Shown here piece after piece: positions 25,592 to 33,842 of a DNA stretch of 64,000 nt (position 1 is its first letter; each line of letters begins with the position of its first letter). The stretch lies in NCBI RefSeq assembly GCF_039649665.1, contig NZ_JBDJAW010000030.1, positions 33,087 to 97,086 on the forward strand. The letters run 5' to 3'. The DNA is from Microbispora sp. ZYX-F-249 (GTDB lineage: Bacteria; Actinomycetota; Actinomycetes; Streptosporangiales; Streptosporangiaceae). Made by a program: the position numbers and the translations under genes. A model generated the notes under the pieces. The model was not told where the DNA came from, did not search any database, and worked only from the letters and a program-made list of their open reading frames with translations.

Positions 25592-27433
25592 ATGCGAGGC
25601 GGGGGTCCCGCTGACGGCACCGGGGGTCCCCGGGAAGGTCGGCGCCCAGGTCAGCCCAGCGGAGACTCAGGTCAGCCCGGCGGCGACACAGGTCGGCCCG
25701 GCGGCGACACGGTTCCGCACGGCGGAGACGCAGCTCAGCCCGGCGGAGATACGGGTCGACCCCGCATGAACCCGAGTCAGCCGGGCGGAGACACCGGTCA
25801 GCCTCGCGTGAACCCGGGCCGGCCCGGTCCCGGCACGGATCAGCGTGGCGGGACCGGGAGCGACGGGGAACCCACGGGCCCGGCGCCCGCGGCCGCCACG
25901 CGCGGCGGGGCGGCGCGTTCCGGTCCCCCGCTGACCACCGCCTCCCTGATCGGCTGGACGGCGCTGTCGGCCGTCCTCCCCGGGGCGGCCCACCTGCGGG
26001 CGGGCAACCGCCGCACCGGGTTCGCTCTGCTGGCGACGTTCGGCGTCGTACTGGTCACCCTGGTGGTCCTGGCCCTGAACCTGAAGGACAACGCGGGGGT
26101 CGCGCTGCGCGGCAGCACGTTGACCGCCGTCATGGTCGGCGCGGGCGTGTGCGCGCTCGCCTGGTTCACGCTCGTGCTGCTGTCCTTCGTCGCGCTGCGC
26201 CCGCAGCGCCTGCCCCAGACCGGGCAGGTGGTGTCCGGCATCGTCGCGGGCGTGCTGTGCGTGGCCGTGATGGCGCCGTTCGCCTTCACCGCGAACACCA
26301 TCAGGACGGCCAACCAGTTACTCGACGACGTCCTGGCTCCGGTGGACGACGGCTCGACTCCCGCCCCCGTACGCGCCGAGGACCCGTGGAACGGCCGGAA
26401 GCGGGTGAACTTCCTGCTGCTCGGCGGTGACGCCGCGGGCAACCGGGTCGGCGTGCGCACCGACTCGATGACCGTGGCCAGCGTGAACATCGCCACCGGC
26501 AACACGGTCCTGTTCAGCCTGCCGCGCAACCTCCAGTACGTCCGCTTTCCCCCGAGCAGCCCCCTGCGCAAGGTGTTCCCCAACGGCTTCAACGCCGAGG
26601 GCCAGGGCCTGCTCAACTCCGTCTGGTACTACGCCGACAACAACCCCCAGGTCATGGGGGGCAAGAACCGGGGCGCGCAGGCGCTCAAGGACGCCATCGG
26701 CTACACCCTGGGCCTGCACATCGACTACTACGCGATGGTCGACATGTACGGCTTCGCGGCCTTGATCGACGCGGTCGGCGGGCTCAAGATCCGGGTCGAG
26801 CAGGACGTCAAGTGGGGCGGGAAGTTCGGCACCGCCGGCACCATCAAGGCCGGTTACCGCACGCTGAACGGCGAGGAGGTGCTCTGGTACGGCCGCTCCA
26901 GGGTCGACAGCGACGACTTCTCCCGCATGGGCCGCCAGCGCTGCGTCATCGGCGCGCTCGCCCAGCAGGTGACCCCGGCCACGGTGCTCGCGAACTTCAA
27001 CAAGATCGCGGCGGCGGCCCGGCACATGTTCCGCACCGACATCCCCCGCGACCTGCTCGAGCATCTCGTGCCCCTCGGCATGAAGGTCAGGAACGCCAAG
27101 ATCACCAGCCTCCAGTTCGTGCCGCCGCTCATCTACACCGGCAACCCGGACTGGGCCAAGATCAGGAAGCTGACGCTCGAGGCGATCCGCGAGTCGATGA
27201 CCGACCGGGGCGCCGTCGCGGCCACCGCGTCGCCGATGACCTCCACGGGATCGGCGTCGTCCGCGACGCCCTCCGGTTCGGCCGCGGGGACCGTGTCGCC
27301 TTCCGCGTCGCCGTCCGCCTCGCCGAGCCCGCCGGCCTCGCGGACGCCGATCCTCGCCGGGGCGAGCCCTCGCGCCACCCCCACTCCCAACGACAAGCCG
27401 GCCAAGAGCCTGTCGGAGCTGTGCGGCTTCTGA
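25592..27433 (+). CDS. LytR-CpsA-Psr (LCP) family cell-wall glycopolymer ligase
   Basis: 613 residues. The LCP domain (~270-500) shows LLGGDAAGNRVGVRTDSMTV, SLPRNLQYVRFP and GLHIDYYAMVDMYGFAALID with the Arg/Asp residues that bind the polyprenyl pyrophosphate, plus GRSRVDSDDFSRMGRQRCVI. LCP enzymes transfer teichoic-acid or arabinogalactan-type polymers to peptidoglycan outside the membrane. Unusually, about four hydrophobic helices (~115-230) and a Gly/Asp/Pro repeat tail (QPGGDTG units, residues ~20-75) precede the domain. The C-terminus is Ser/Ala/Pro-rich. GGAGGAGAG precedes ATG 25592. Confidence 0.92.
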   Translation: MRGGGPADGTGGPREGRRPGQPSGDSGQPGGDTGRPGGDTVPHGGDAAQPGGDTGRPRMNPSQPGGDTGQPRVNPGRPGPGTDQRGGTGSDGEPTGPAPAAATRGGAARSGPPLTTASLIGWTALSAVLPGAAHLRAGNRRTGFALLATFGVVLVTLVVLALNLKDNAGVALRGSTLTAVMVGAGVCALAWFTLVLLSFVALRPQRLPQTGQVVSGIVAGVLCVAVMAPFAFTANTIRTANQLLDDVLAPVDDGSTPAPVRAEDPWNGRKRVNFLLLGGDAAGNRVGVRTDSMTVASVNIATGNTVLFSLPRNLQYVRFPPSSPLRKVFPNGFNAEGQGLLNSVWYYADNNPQVMGGKNRGAQALKDAIGYTLGLHIDYYAMVDMYGFAALIDAVGGLKIRVEQDVKWGGKFGTAGTIKAGYRTLNGEEVLWYGRSRVDSDDFSRMGRQRCVIGALAQQVTPATVLANFNKIAAAARHMFRTDIPRDLLEHLVPLGMKVRNAKITSLQFVPPLIYTGNPDWAKIRKLTLEAIRESMTDRGAVAATASPMTSTGSASSATPSGSAAGTVSPSASPSASPSPPASRTPILAGASPRATPTPNDKPAKSLSELCGF

Positions 27434-27481
27434 GCCGGAACTCCTGAGCGGGCTCTGCGGGACTGCGGCCGAGCGGACAAC

Positions 27482-27520
27482 GCCGGGCGCGGCCTCCTCG
27501 ACGAGGAGGCCGCGCCCGGC
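27482..27520. terminator. strong bidirectional hairpin terminator
   Basis: Bases 27482-27500 are the exact reverse complement of 27502-27520, a 19-bp perfect inverted repeat around a single base. It begins GCCGGGCGCGGCC and lies between the convergent LCP and GNAT genes. In RNA the innermost pairs would open into a small loop. It lacks a U-tract, as is common in high-GC actinobacteria. Confidence 0.85.
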
Positions 27521-27560
27521 ACGTCCTCGTCGTCTTTCGGGCGCCGGCCTTCTCCGGCCG

Positions 27561-28094
27561 TCACATCGCCGGGGGCCGCAGGCCGAGCCACTGCTCGGCG
27601 TCCCAGGCCCGGAACCGCTCGACCTCGACGAAGCCCAGCTTCGCCGCGAGGCGCATCGAGCCGGCGTTGGCGCTTTGGGTGGTGAGCACCACCGGCTCGC
27701 CGGGGAGGGCGCGGTCGAACCAGTCGAGTGCCGCCGCGCAGGCCTCGGCGGCGTATCCGCGCCCCCAGGCCTCCGGCAGGAACAGGTAGCCGAGATCGGC
27801 CTTCCCCGCGGCAGCCGGGCGCTGGTGCCCGGCCGCTCTCCTGAGCAGGATGTGGCCGATCATCGCCCCGCCGAGCTCGACGACGAAGCTCCCGGGCCAT
27901 CGTTCGGGCACCTCGGGCATCTCACGCTCGAGCTCGTCGCGCGGGCGGGGACCGCCGAGGTAGGTGTGCACCTCCGGCGAGGCGAGCAGCTCGACGAACG
28001 TCGTACGGTCCCGCGCCTCGGGCTCACGGAGCACGAGCCGCTCGGTCCGGATCGGCTCGGGCGGCCAAGCCACGTGTCGTCCCAGATCTGCCAT
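27561..28094 (-). CDS. GNAT-family N-acetyltransferase (RimJ/RimL type)
   Basis: 177 residues. The opening IRTERLVLREPEARDRTTFV and the acetyl-CoA loop LGYLFLPEAWGRGYAAEA (Gln/Arg-x-x-Gly-x-Gly/Ala), followed by NAGSMRLAAKLGFVEVERF, are typical of RimJ/RimL-like acetyltransferases, which modify N-termini or small amines. Cytoplasmic. It is monocistronic, bounded on its 3' side by the 27482 terminator. Confidence 0.92.
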   Translation of the reverse strand: MADLGRHVAWPPEPIRTERLVLREPEARDRTTFVELLASPEVHTYLGGPRPRDELEREMPEVPERWPGSFVVELGGAMIGHILLRRAAGHQRPAAAGKADLGYLFLPEAWGRGYAAEACAAALDWFDRALPGEPVVLTTQSANAGSMRLAAKLGFVEVERFRAWDAEQWLGLRPPAM

Positions 28095-28181
28095 CCGCGC
28101 ACGCTAACAACACCGCTGGACGACGTTCAACATGGGCAATGACGCGTGGCGAACCGGCCGGGCCATGAGCGCGGCCGGGTG

Positions 28182-28217
28182 GACGATCCCGGCGACGATC
28201 CCGGCGACGATCTCCAC
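28182..28217. repeat. 12-bp direct repeat in intergenic region, 3 units
   Basis: GACGATCCCGGC at 28182-28193 and 28194-28205, then a diverged third unit GACGATCTCCAC. It lies in the 263-bp gap between the GNAT and S8 protease genes. I see no convincing gene there; the rest of the gap should hold the two divergent promoters, but no clear -35/-10 pair is visible. Confidence 0.85.
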
Positions 28218-28357
28218 GTCGATTCCCCAGGTCCACGCCCTGGGCGACACCGGACGGTTTTCCGTGAAGACGTGGACGCGGCCTCCCGGATGCAGCAAGG
28301 TTGTCACGTAACGTATCCACCAAGTCACCATCCGCCGAGTAACGGAGTGGACTCGTC

Positions 28358-29719
28358 GTGCGCGTACTCATCCAATTGCGTCCCTCCCCCGATCTGGTCG
28401 CCGCGGTCGCCGACCGGTCGGTTCCGTCCACGGCGTCCGACGTGGCCGACGGCCTGCCCGGGGTCGTCCTCGACCAGTCGTACGCACCCGTGGCCGTGCC
28501 CCGCCCGATGCCCGCGTCCCCCGGCGGGGACCCGCTGTCGCTCAACCAGCCGCTGATCTTCTCCATGGCGCCCCAGGACGCCTCGGTCGTGGTCCGCGGG
28601 GAGATCGCCGACGACGAGGTCACCAGCAGGATCGCCCTCCTGCCGGCGACCCGCCGCGACGTGGTCGCGGTGTACGCCGACCCGGCGATCGAGACCACGC
28701 TCACCTGCGCGGGCGACCCGGCGGTCGGCGACTGGCACGACGTCGAACGGCTGCTGCGCGTGCCCGACCTGACGTCCGAGGGGCTGGACGGCTCCGGCGT
28801 CCCCCTCGCCGTCATCGACACGGGCATCAACGCGGCGTACGTCAAGGCCGCCCGCGGCCACGACGTGACGGTCGACCACGAGCGGAGCTGGAACCCCGCG
28901 AGCGTCTCCGGGACCCCGGGGGACTTTCCGGTCGACCACGGCACGATGTGCGCCTTCGACGCGCTCATCGCCGCGCCCAAGGCGTCGCTCGTGGACGTCC
29001 CCGTGCTGCTGTCGCGGCGGCAGGGCGGCTCGACGCTCGACGGCCTGCTGTCGGACGCGATCGCGGCGTACGCACACCTGCGCGAGATCCTCGACGCCCA
29101 GCCCGCCGAGTCGCGGGCGCTGGTGGTCACCAACAGCTGGGGGTCGTTCTCCCCGCGCTGGGACTTCCCGCCCGGCCACCCCGGCAACTACTCCGACAAC
29201 CCCGCCCATCCGTTCAACCTGATCGTCGGCAGCCTGGCCGAGGCGGGGGCGGACATCCTGTTCGCCGCGGGCAACTGCGGGACGCAGTGCCGCGACAGCA
29301 GGTGCGCCTTCCCCGACCGGCCCATCGTCGGGGCCAACTCCCATCCCCGCGCGCTGTCGATCGGCGGGATCGACACCGCCGGCGCGCGGGTGGGCTACTC
29401 CTCGCAGGGCCCCGGGCGGCTGACGGCGCGCAAGCCGGACGTCTGCGCCTACACGCACTTCGCCGGCTCGGGCGCGCTCGGCGACGGCGAGCCCGACTCC
29501 GGCACCTCGGCCGCCTGCCCCGTCGCGGCCGGGCTGGTCGCCGCCGTGCGCTCCCGCTGGCCCGCCACCGTGCTGCCGCCCGCCCAGCTCCGGACTCTGC
29601 TGCGCCGGACGGCCGATGATCGCAGTGCCGTAGGGTATGACCACGACTACGGGTACGGCGTGGTGGACGCCGCCGGCATCATCGCCGCGCTGCGCCGCCG
29701 AGCCGCGAAGGCGGCCTGA
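28358..29719 (+). CDS. S8 (subtilisin-family) serine protease, no signal peptide
   Basis: 453 residues. The catalytic residues are all present: Asp154 in AVIDTGI, His194 in DHGTMCA, oxyanion Asn306 in FAAGNCG and Ser384 in SGTSAACPVAAG. There is no signal peptide or membrane helix, so it should act in the cytoplasm. Residues 1-130 are a separate N-terminal region, with the stretch ATRRDVVAVYADPA recalling an I9-type prodomain (uncertain). GGAG lies 10 nt before GTG 28358. Downstream, on the same strand, come a small protein and a P-loop kinase, which suggests a functional set. Confidence 0.92.
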   Translation: MRVLIQLRPSPDLVAAVADRSVPSTASDVADGLPGVVLDQSYAPVAVPRPMPASPGGDPLSLNQPLIFSMAPQDASVVVRGEIADDEVTSRIALLPATRRDVVAVYADPAIETTLTCAGDPAVGDWHDVERLLRVPDLTSEGLDGSGVPLAVIDTGINAAYVKAARGHDVTVDHERSWNPASVSGTPGDFPVDHGTMCAFDALIAAPKASLVDVPVLLSRRQGGSTLDGLLSDAIAAYAHLREILDAQPAESRALVVTNSWGSFSPRWDFPPGHPGNYSDNPAHPFNLIVGSLAEAGADILFAAGNCGTQCRDSRCAFPDRPIVGANSHPRALSIGGIDTAGARVGYSSQGPGRLTARKPDVCAYTHFAGSGALGDGEPDSGTSAACPVAAGLVAAVRSRWPATVLPPAQLRTLLRRTADDRSAVGYDHDYGYGVVDAAGIIAALRRRAAKAA

Positions 29720-29743
29720 GAACACAGCGCCGCGAAGGCGGCC
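29702..29743 (+). repeat. duplicated 15-bp hairpin element after protease gene
   Basis: GCCGCGAAGGCGGCC occurs at 29702-29716 (the last codons and stop region of the protease) and again at 29729-29743. Each copy can fold as a 5-bp stem with a GAAG loop. They sit in the 79-bp gap before the small-protein gene and could act as an attenuator or mRNA stabiliser. Confidence 0.6.
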
Positions 29744-29798
29744 GGAGACGGGCCGCGCCGCCCGGCGTCGGGACGTCCACCAGTGGGAGGCGGGGCCG

Positions 29799-30065
29799 GT
29801 GGCAGAGGTGCTCATCACCGTGCGGCTTCCCGCGCCCGCGACGCTGGAGGCCGCGATGCGGCGGCTCGGCCTCACCGAGGACGAGGTCGACACCGCGTAC
29901 GGCCTGGTGCCGGTCGATCCGGACAGGAACCTGTACGTCCTGCGGGTGACCGAGGACGCCGGACGCCGGGTCGGCGGCCAGGGCACCGGCGGGGCGGACA
30001 GCGGTCGGGCGGACGGCGGGCCCTACTCCGATCCGCCGATCGAGCCGTACGGGCCGCCGCGATGA
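29799..30065 (+). CDS. small conserved-looking protein beside the S8 protease
   Basis: 88 residues, family not recognised. Start GTG 29799 has GGGAGG 8 nt upstream; longer frames run into the protease gene. Residues 1-55 suggest a compact beta-alpha-beta unit (EVLITVRLP, then an amphipathic helix [11 protein letters not shown], then [12 protein letters not shown]). The rest is a flexible Gly/Asp/Pro tail ending PIEPYGPPR. The stop overlaps the start of the kinase (ATGA), so the two are coupled. By context it may bind or inhibit the protease; that is inference only. Confidence 0.72.
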   Translation: MAEVLITVRLPAPATLEAAMRRLGLTEDEVDTAYGLVPVDPDRNLYVLRVTEDAGRRVGGQGTGGADSGRADGGPYSDPPIEPYGPPR

Positions 30066-30628
30066 ACGCTCCCGTCTGGGTGGTGTCCGGTCCGCCGGGC
30101 GCGGGCAAGTCGACCGTCTGCGATCTGCTGCTGGCCCGTCTCGACCCCGCGCCGGCCCTGCTCGACAAGGACACGATGTACGGCGGCTTCGTCGAGGCCA
30201 CCCTCGCGGCGTACGGCAGACCGCCGGGCGAGCGCGAGGGGCCGTGGTACGACGAGCACGTCAAGCGGCACGAGTACGCCGGAATGACGGCGACGGCCAG
30301 GGAGATCCGCTCCCACGGCTGCCCGGTGATGCTCGGCGGGCCGTTCACCTCCCAGGTGCACGACGCGGCGCTCTGGCGAGCGTGGGTGGAGGCGCTGGGC
30401 GGCCCCGAGGTGCGCCTGGTCTGGATCCGCTCCGACGGCCCCACCCTGCGCGAGCGGCTGGTCCGCCGGGGGCTCGCCAGGGACGGGCAGAAGCTGGACA
30501 GGTTCGCCGAATACCTGCGTGCCATCCGCGTGGACGAGCCGCCCGCCGTGCCGCACGACGAGATCGACAACCGCCTCGGCGCCCCGCCGCTCGCCGGCCA
30601 GATCGACCGGCTGCTGACGAGGACCTAG
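30062..30628 (+). CDS. P-loop kinase (AAA_33 / zeta-toxin-like fold)
   Basis: 188 residues. Walker [10 protein letters not shown] (10-18) at the extreme N-terminus, followed by an acidic position in [10 protein letters not shown] and the lid-like [19 protein letters not shown], as in small-molecule or nucleotide kinases of the AAA_33/chloramphenicol-phosphotransferase group. The substrate is unknown. ATG 30062 overlaps the upstream stop. Its TAG stop lies on CTAG, which also supplies the stop codon of the TetR gene on the other strand. Confidence 0.85.
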   Translation: MNAPVWVVSGPPGAGKSTVCDLLLARLDPAPALLDKDTMYGGFVEATLAAYGRPPGEREGPWYDEHVKRHEYAGMTATAREIRSHGCPVMLGGPFTSQVHDAALWRAWVEALGGPEVRLVWIRSDGPTLRERLVRRGLARDGQKLDRFAEYLRAIRVDEPPAVPHDEIDNRLGAPPLAGQIDRLLTRT

Positions 30629-31212
30629 GTGGTCTCCGTCCGGTGGGCGTGGAACGCCTGGATCACCAGCGCGGCGAAGCGCCGGGAGGCCGTGACCCGG
30701 GCGGCCGTGGAGGTGGCCGGGATGCCCCTGTTGGCCGTGAGCATGAGGATCAGGTCGTCCAGGACGAAGTCGGGGCGCAGGTGGCCGGTGTCCTTGGCGC
30801 GGCGGGCGAGTTCGGCGAGCGAGTCAAGCGCGCGCCGCCGGTTCGCGGCGACGTCCGTCGCGTCGGGGAAGGCCGACAGGAAGGCGCCGGTGAAGCCTCG
30901 ATTGCGGGAGTGCAGCTCACAGATCCTCTCGATCACCAGGCGGAATCCGCGCCACGGATCCGGGTCGGCGCATCCCTCCTCGACGATGGCGTGGCACGCG
31001 CGCATCTCGTCGGCGAAGGCCTCGGCGACCAGCGTCTGCTTGGTCGGGAAACGGCGGTAGAGGGTGGCGGGGCCGACTCCGGCCCGCCGCGCGATCTCCC
31101 GCATGGAGGCGTTCAGGCCTTCGGCGGCGAACAGCGCGCGGGCCGCGTCGAGGATGCGCTCCCGGTTGTCCAGGGCGTCGGCGCGCAGGATGTGAGGCAA
31201 ACGGTCACCCAC
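30625..31212 (-). CDS. TetR-family transcriptional regulator
   Basis: 195 residues. The helix-turn-helix is clear ([20 protein letters not shown], then [20 protein letters not shown]); the rest is an all-helical ligand-binding domain ending in [13 protein letters not shown] 31212 (GTG GGT GAC) has TGAGAG upstream; GTG 31221 is the alternative. It is divergent from an oxidoreductase, the usual arrangement for a repressor of that gene. The ligand is unknown. Confidence 0.92.
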   Translation of the reverse strand: MGDRLPHILRADALDNRERILDAARALFAAEGLNASMREIARRAGVGPATLYRRFPTKQTLVAEAFADEMRACHAIVEEGCADPDPWRGFRLVIERICELHSRNRGFTGAFLSAFPDATDVAANRRRALDSLAELARRAKDTGHLRPDFVLDDLILMLTANRGIPATSTAARVTASRRFAALVIQAFHAHRTETT

Positions 31213-31297
31213 CGCTCTCACTTTAGCCGAGCGCACGGCGGCGGCCGTTAGCGTCCGGGCCAGTGTCCCGACCGATCCCAGAAATGCGGAGACGACA

Positions 31298-32260
31298 GTG
31301 AAGGCAGTCGCGATCCAGGCGTTCGGCAGTCCCGAAGGCATGAAGGTCATCGACCTCCCCGCCCCGGTGCCCGCCGCCGGGCAGGTGCTGATCGCCACCG
31401 AGGCGATCGGCGTGGGCGGCGTCGACGCCGTGATCCGGCGTGGGGCTCTGGCCGCCCACGGCTTCGCCGAAGGCCATGTGCCCGGCGGCGAGGTGGCGGG
31501 CACCGTGACCGCCGTCGGCGACGGCGTCGGCATCTCCTGGGTCGGCCGGCGGGTGTGGGCGTCCACCGGCGTGGGCGGCGGCTACGCCGAACAGGCGATC
31601 GCTCCGGTCGGGGAGGTCCTTCCCCTCCCCCCGGGCCTGTCCGCCGTCGACGCGGTGACGCTCGGCGGCCCGGGGGTGGTGGCCCACTTCGCGCTCGCCC
31701 ATGCGCGTTTCGCTCCCGGCGAGTCGGTGCTGGTGCGCGGCGCGGCCGGCAGCATCGGGATCACGGCGGTCCAGCTCGCGGCTCGTGGCGGCGCCGCCGC
31801 GGTGGCGGTCACGACGTCGTCGGCCGAGCGCGGGGACCGCCTTCGCACGCTCGGCGCGACCCACGCGCTGGACCGCTCGGGCAACGGAGACGAGGACGCT
31901 CCCGCCGGCTACGACGTCGTCCTCGACGTCGTCGCCGGCGTCGGCATGCCCGCCTTCCTCGGACGGCTCAACCCGAACGGCCGCATGGTGGTCGTCGGCG
32001 TGGTCGGAGGGCAGCCTCCGGCGGACTTCGGGACGACGATCATGGCGGCGTTCCGCAGGTCGTTGTCGTTCGCCACCTTCAGCGCCGGCACCGTGGCCGG
32101 GCCCGCCCGGCGTGCCGTGAGAACCGAGCAGTTCGCCGCCGCGAGCCGGGGCGAGCTGCGGACGGTGGTGCACGAGGTGCTGCCGCTGGAGCACGCCGTG
32201 CCGGCGCACCGGAAGATGGACGCCGGCGAGGTGTTCGGCAGGATCGTGCTGACGCCGTAG
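31298..32260 (+). CDS. NADPH:quinone reductase-like MDR oxidoreductase
   Basis: 320-residue zinc-free medium-chain dehydrogenase. GroES-like N-terminal domain (MKAVAIQAFGSPEGMKVIDL) and Rossmann motif VRGAAGSIGITAVQLA with the AAxG-x-x-G signature for NADPH. Cytoplasmic. It probably reduces quinones or enones. The divergent TetR gene (85 bp away) is the likely regulator. Confidence 0.92.
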   Translation: MKAVAIQAFGSPEGMKVIDLPAPVPAAGQVLIATEAIGVGGVDAVIRRGALAAHGFAEGHVPGGEVAGTVTAVGDGVGISWVGRRVWASTGVGGGYAEQAIAPVGEVLPLPPGLSAVDAVTLGGPGVVAHFALAHARFAPGESVLVRGAAGSIGITAVQLAARGGAAAVAVTTSSAERGDRLRTLGATHALDRSGNGDEDAPAGYDVVLDVVAGVGMPAFLGRLNPNGRMVVVGVVGGQPPADFGTTIMAAFRRSLSFATFSAGTVAGPARRAVRTEQFAAASRGELRTVVHEVLPLEHAVPAHRKMDAGEVFGRIVLTP

Positions 32261-32288
32261 CCCTCGCGGTTCACGCGGGGGTCGCCGG

Positions 32289-32912
32289 TCACACGATCTC
32301 GTGCCCGTACGCGTCGGACAGCGGCCGGAGGTCGGGGACCCCGAACGCCGCGCACATCGCCGCGAACCGCTCGGCCTTGTCCTCGCCGTACCGCCGGACG
32401 TGGGCCGCGTAGGCGCCGGCGCTGACGAACCTCGGCGGCTCGGTCTTGCTGTGGAACTTGTCGGCGAACATCACGAGCTCCTCCTCGGCCGACTCCGCGA
32501 GGTAGTCGGCGGGAGGCAGCGGCAGGCCCTGCCGCAGCACGTCCGCGCGGCTGATTCCCACTCCCGTGTGGTGGGAGCAGAACCGGCACAGGATCTCGGG
32601 CAGGCCCTCCGCGCGGAGCAGTTCGTGGCCGAGGATCCCGTGGCGTACGTAGCCCGCGTGGCCGAGCCGTCCGTCGTCGTCGTAGAGCAGGTAGACCCCG
32701 ATGTCGTGCAGGAGGCTGCCGGCCTTCACCAGCTCGGCGTCGACGTCGAGGCCGGCGCGGTCCGCCAGGTCCAGGGCGATCGCGCAGACGATCTCGCAGT
32801 GGGTGTGGACGAGCTCGAACGCCTCCTGCGTGGGCGCGTGTGCCGCGTGCAGCGCCCGGATCTCGGCGTCCGTCGGAAGTCGCGGGCGCGGGGTGCGCGA
32901 GGCGTCCGTCAC
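32289..32912 (-). CDS. HD-domain metal-dependent phosphohydrolase
   Basis: 207 residues. The HD pattern H...HD...H is seen in VHTHCEIVCAIALDL, AGSLLHDIGVYLL and RHGILGHELLRAEGLP, followed by CRFCSHHTG. Such proteins hydrolyse nucleotides or phosphate esters. GTG 32912 overlaps the stop of the ion-channel gene (GTGA), so the two are translationally coupled. Whether it acts on a cyclic nucleotide is unknown. Confidence 0.88.
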   Translation of the reverse strand: MTDASRTPRPRLPTDAEIRALHAAHAPTQEAFELVHTHCEIVCAIALDLADRAGLDVDAELVKAGSLLHDIGVYLLYDDDGRLGHAGYVRHGILGHELLRAEGLPEILCRFCSHHTGVGISRADVLRQGLPLPPADYLAESAEEELVMFADKFHSKTEPPRFVSAGAYAAHVRRYGEDKAERFAAMCAAFGVPDLRPLSDAYGHEIV

Positions 32913-33697
32913 GAGCTGGGCACCCGTTCGCCCAGGCTCTCGCGCAGGCCCCTGATCTCCTCGCGCAGGGCCGACAGCTCGGCGAGCGTGGAGCGGTCGT
33001 CCCTGGCCTCCTCCTCCATGGCGCTCACCACGACCGCGATGAAGAGGTTCAGCACGACGAAGGTGCAGACCAGCACGAACACCACGAAGTAGAGCCACGA
33101 CGAGGGGTGTGTCCGCATCAGCTCGCGGTTGATCTCCGACCAGCCGTCCCCCGTCATGACCTGGAAGAGGGTGTACAGCGAGGTGGGCAGGTCGCCGAAG
33201 TACTCGGGCGCGGCGGCGCCGTACAGCTTGGTGCCCATGACGGCGGCGACGTACAGGACGAGGCCGAGCAGGACGACGATCGAGGTCATCCCGGGGATGG
33301 CGGTGAGCAGCGCGGAGACCACCCGGCGCAGCGACGGCACCACCGAGATCAGCCGCAGCGCCCGCAGGACGCGCAGGGCCCGCAGCACCGACAGGCCGCC
33401 CGCGGTGGGGAGGAACGAGAGGCCGATGATCAGCACGTCGAAGACGTTCCAGGGGTCACGGAGGAACCGCCACCGGTAGACGTAGATCTTGGCCAGAATC
33501 TCCGCCACGAAGACGTACAGCGCGACGTGGTCGGCGACGTGCAGTTCCGTGCCGTACCGGGCGACCGCCTCGGCGGAGGTCTCGACGCCCAGCGTGGCCG
33601 CGTTGAAGAGGATCACCACGGTGATCGCCTGCTGGAACCGCCGCGACTCGATCAGGCGGCGGACACGTTCACGCACGAAGGACTCCTGGGGGGCCAT
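32909..33697 (-). CDS. one-domain voltage-gated ion channel (BacNav/CavMr-like)
   Basis: 262 residues, six-helix channel. S1-S3 cover ~22-95. The S4 voltage sensor is LSVLRALRVLRALRLISVV with arginines at 106, 109, 112 and 115; S5 is ~137-157. The pore helix and filter YTLFQVMTGDGWSEI (filter 182-187) precede S6 (~203-227, FVVFVLVCTFVVLNLFIAVV). The C-terminal ~35 residues can form the tetrameric coiled coil known in this family. The filter TGDGWS differs from the TLESWS of sodium-selective NaChBac channels. Membrane protein; it probably conducts Na+ or Ca2+. Confidence 0.93.
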   Translation of the reverse strand: MAPQESFVRERVRRLIESRRFQQAITVVILFNAATLGVETSAEAVARYGTELHVADHVALYVFVAEILAKIYVYRWRFLRDPWNVFDVLIIGLSFLPTAGGLSVLRALRVLRALRLISVVPSLRRVVSALLTAIPGMTSIVVLLGLVLYVAAVMGTKLYGAAAPEYFGDLPTSLYTLFQVMTGDGWSEINRELMRTHPSSWLYFVVFVLVCTFVVLNLFIAVVVSAMEEEARDDRSTLAELSALREEIRGLRESLGERVPSS

Positions 33698-33842
33698 GGA
33701 AGATCGTCACAGAGCCTAGTGCCACCGCCCGACATATCCCGCTCCCGTCGGCCGGTCGAGCGTCCCGCCGCGGCACCCGACGGGGCCGGTGCTTTCGCTA
33801 CGCTGGCCCGCGGAGCCGTGATCGCGATGGATGAGGGGCTGC

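Noticed and set aside
25640..25820. GGCGGCGACAC-type repeats, checked as a CRISPR array
   Set aside because: Units of 15-18 bp without unique spacers; they encode the QPGGDTG tail of the LCP protein.
28104..28331. 75-residue minus-strand frame between the GNAT and S8 protease genes
   Set aside because: No ribosome site, no recognisable domain, and it contains the 12-bp repeat as Ile-Val-Ala-Gly units; more likely intergenic.
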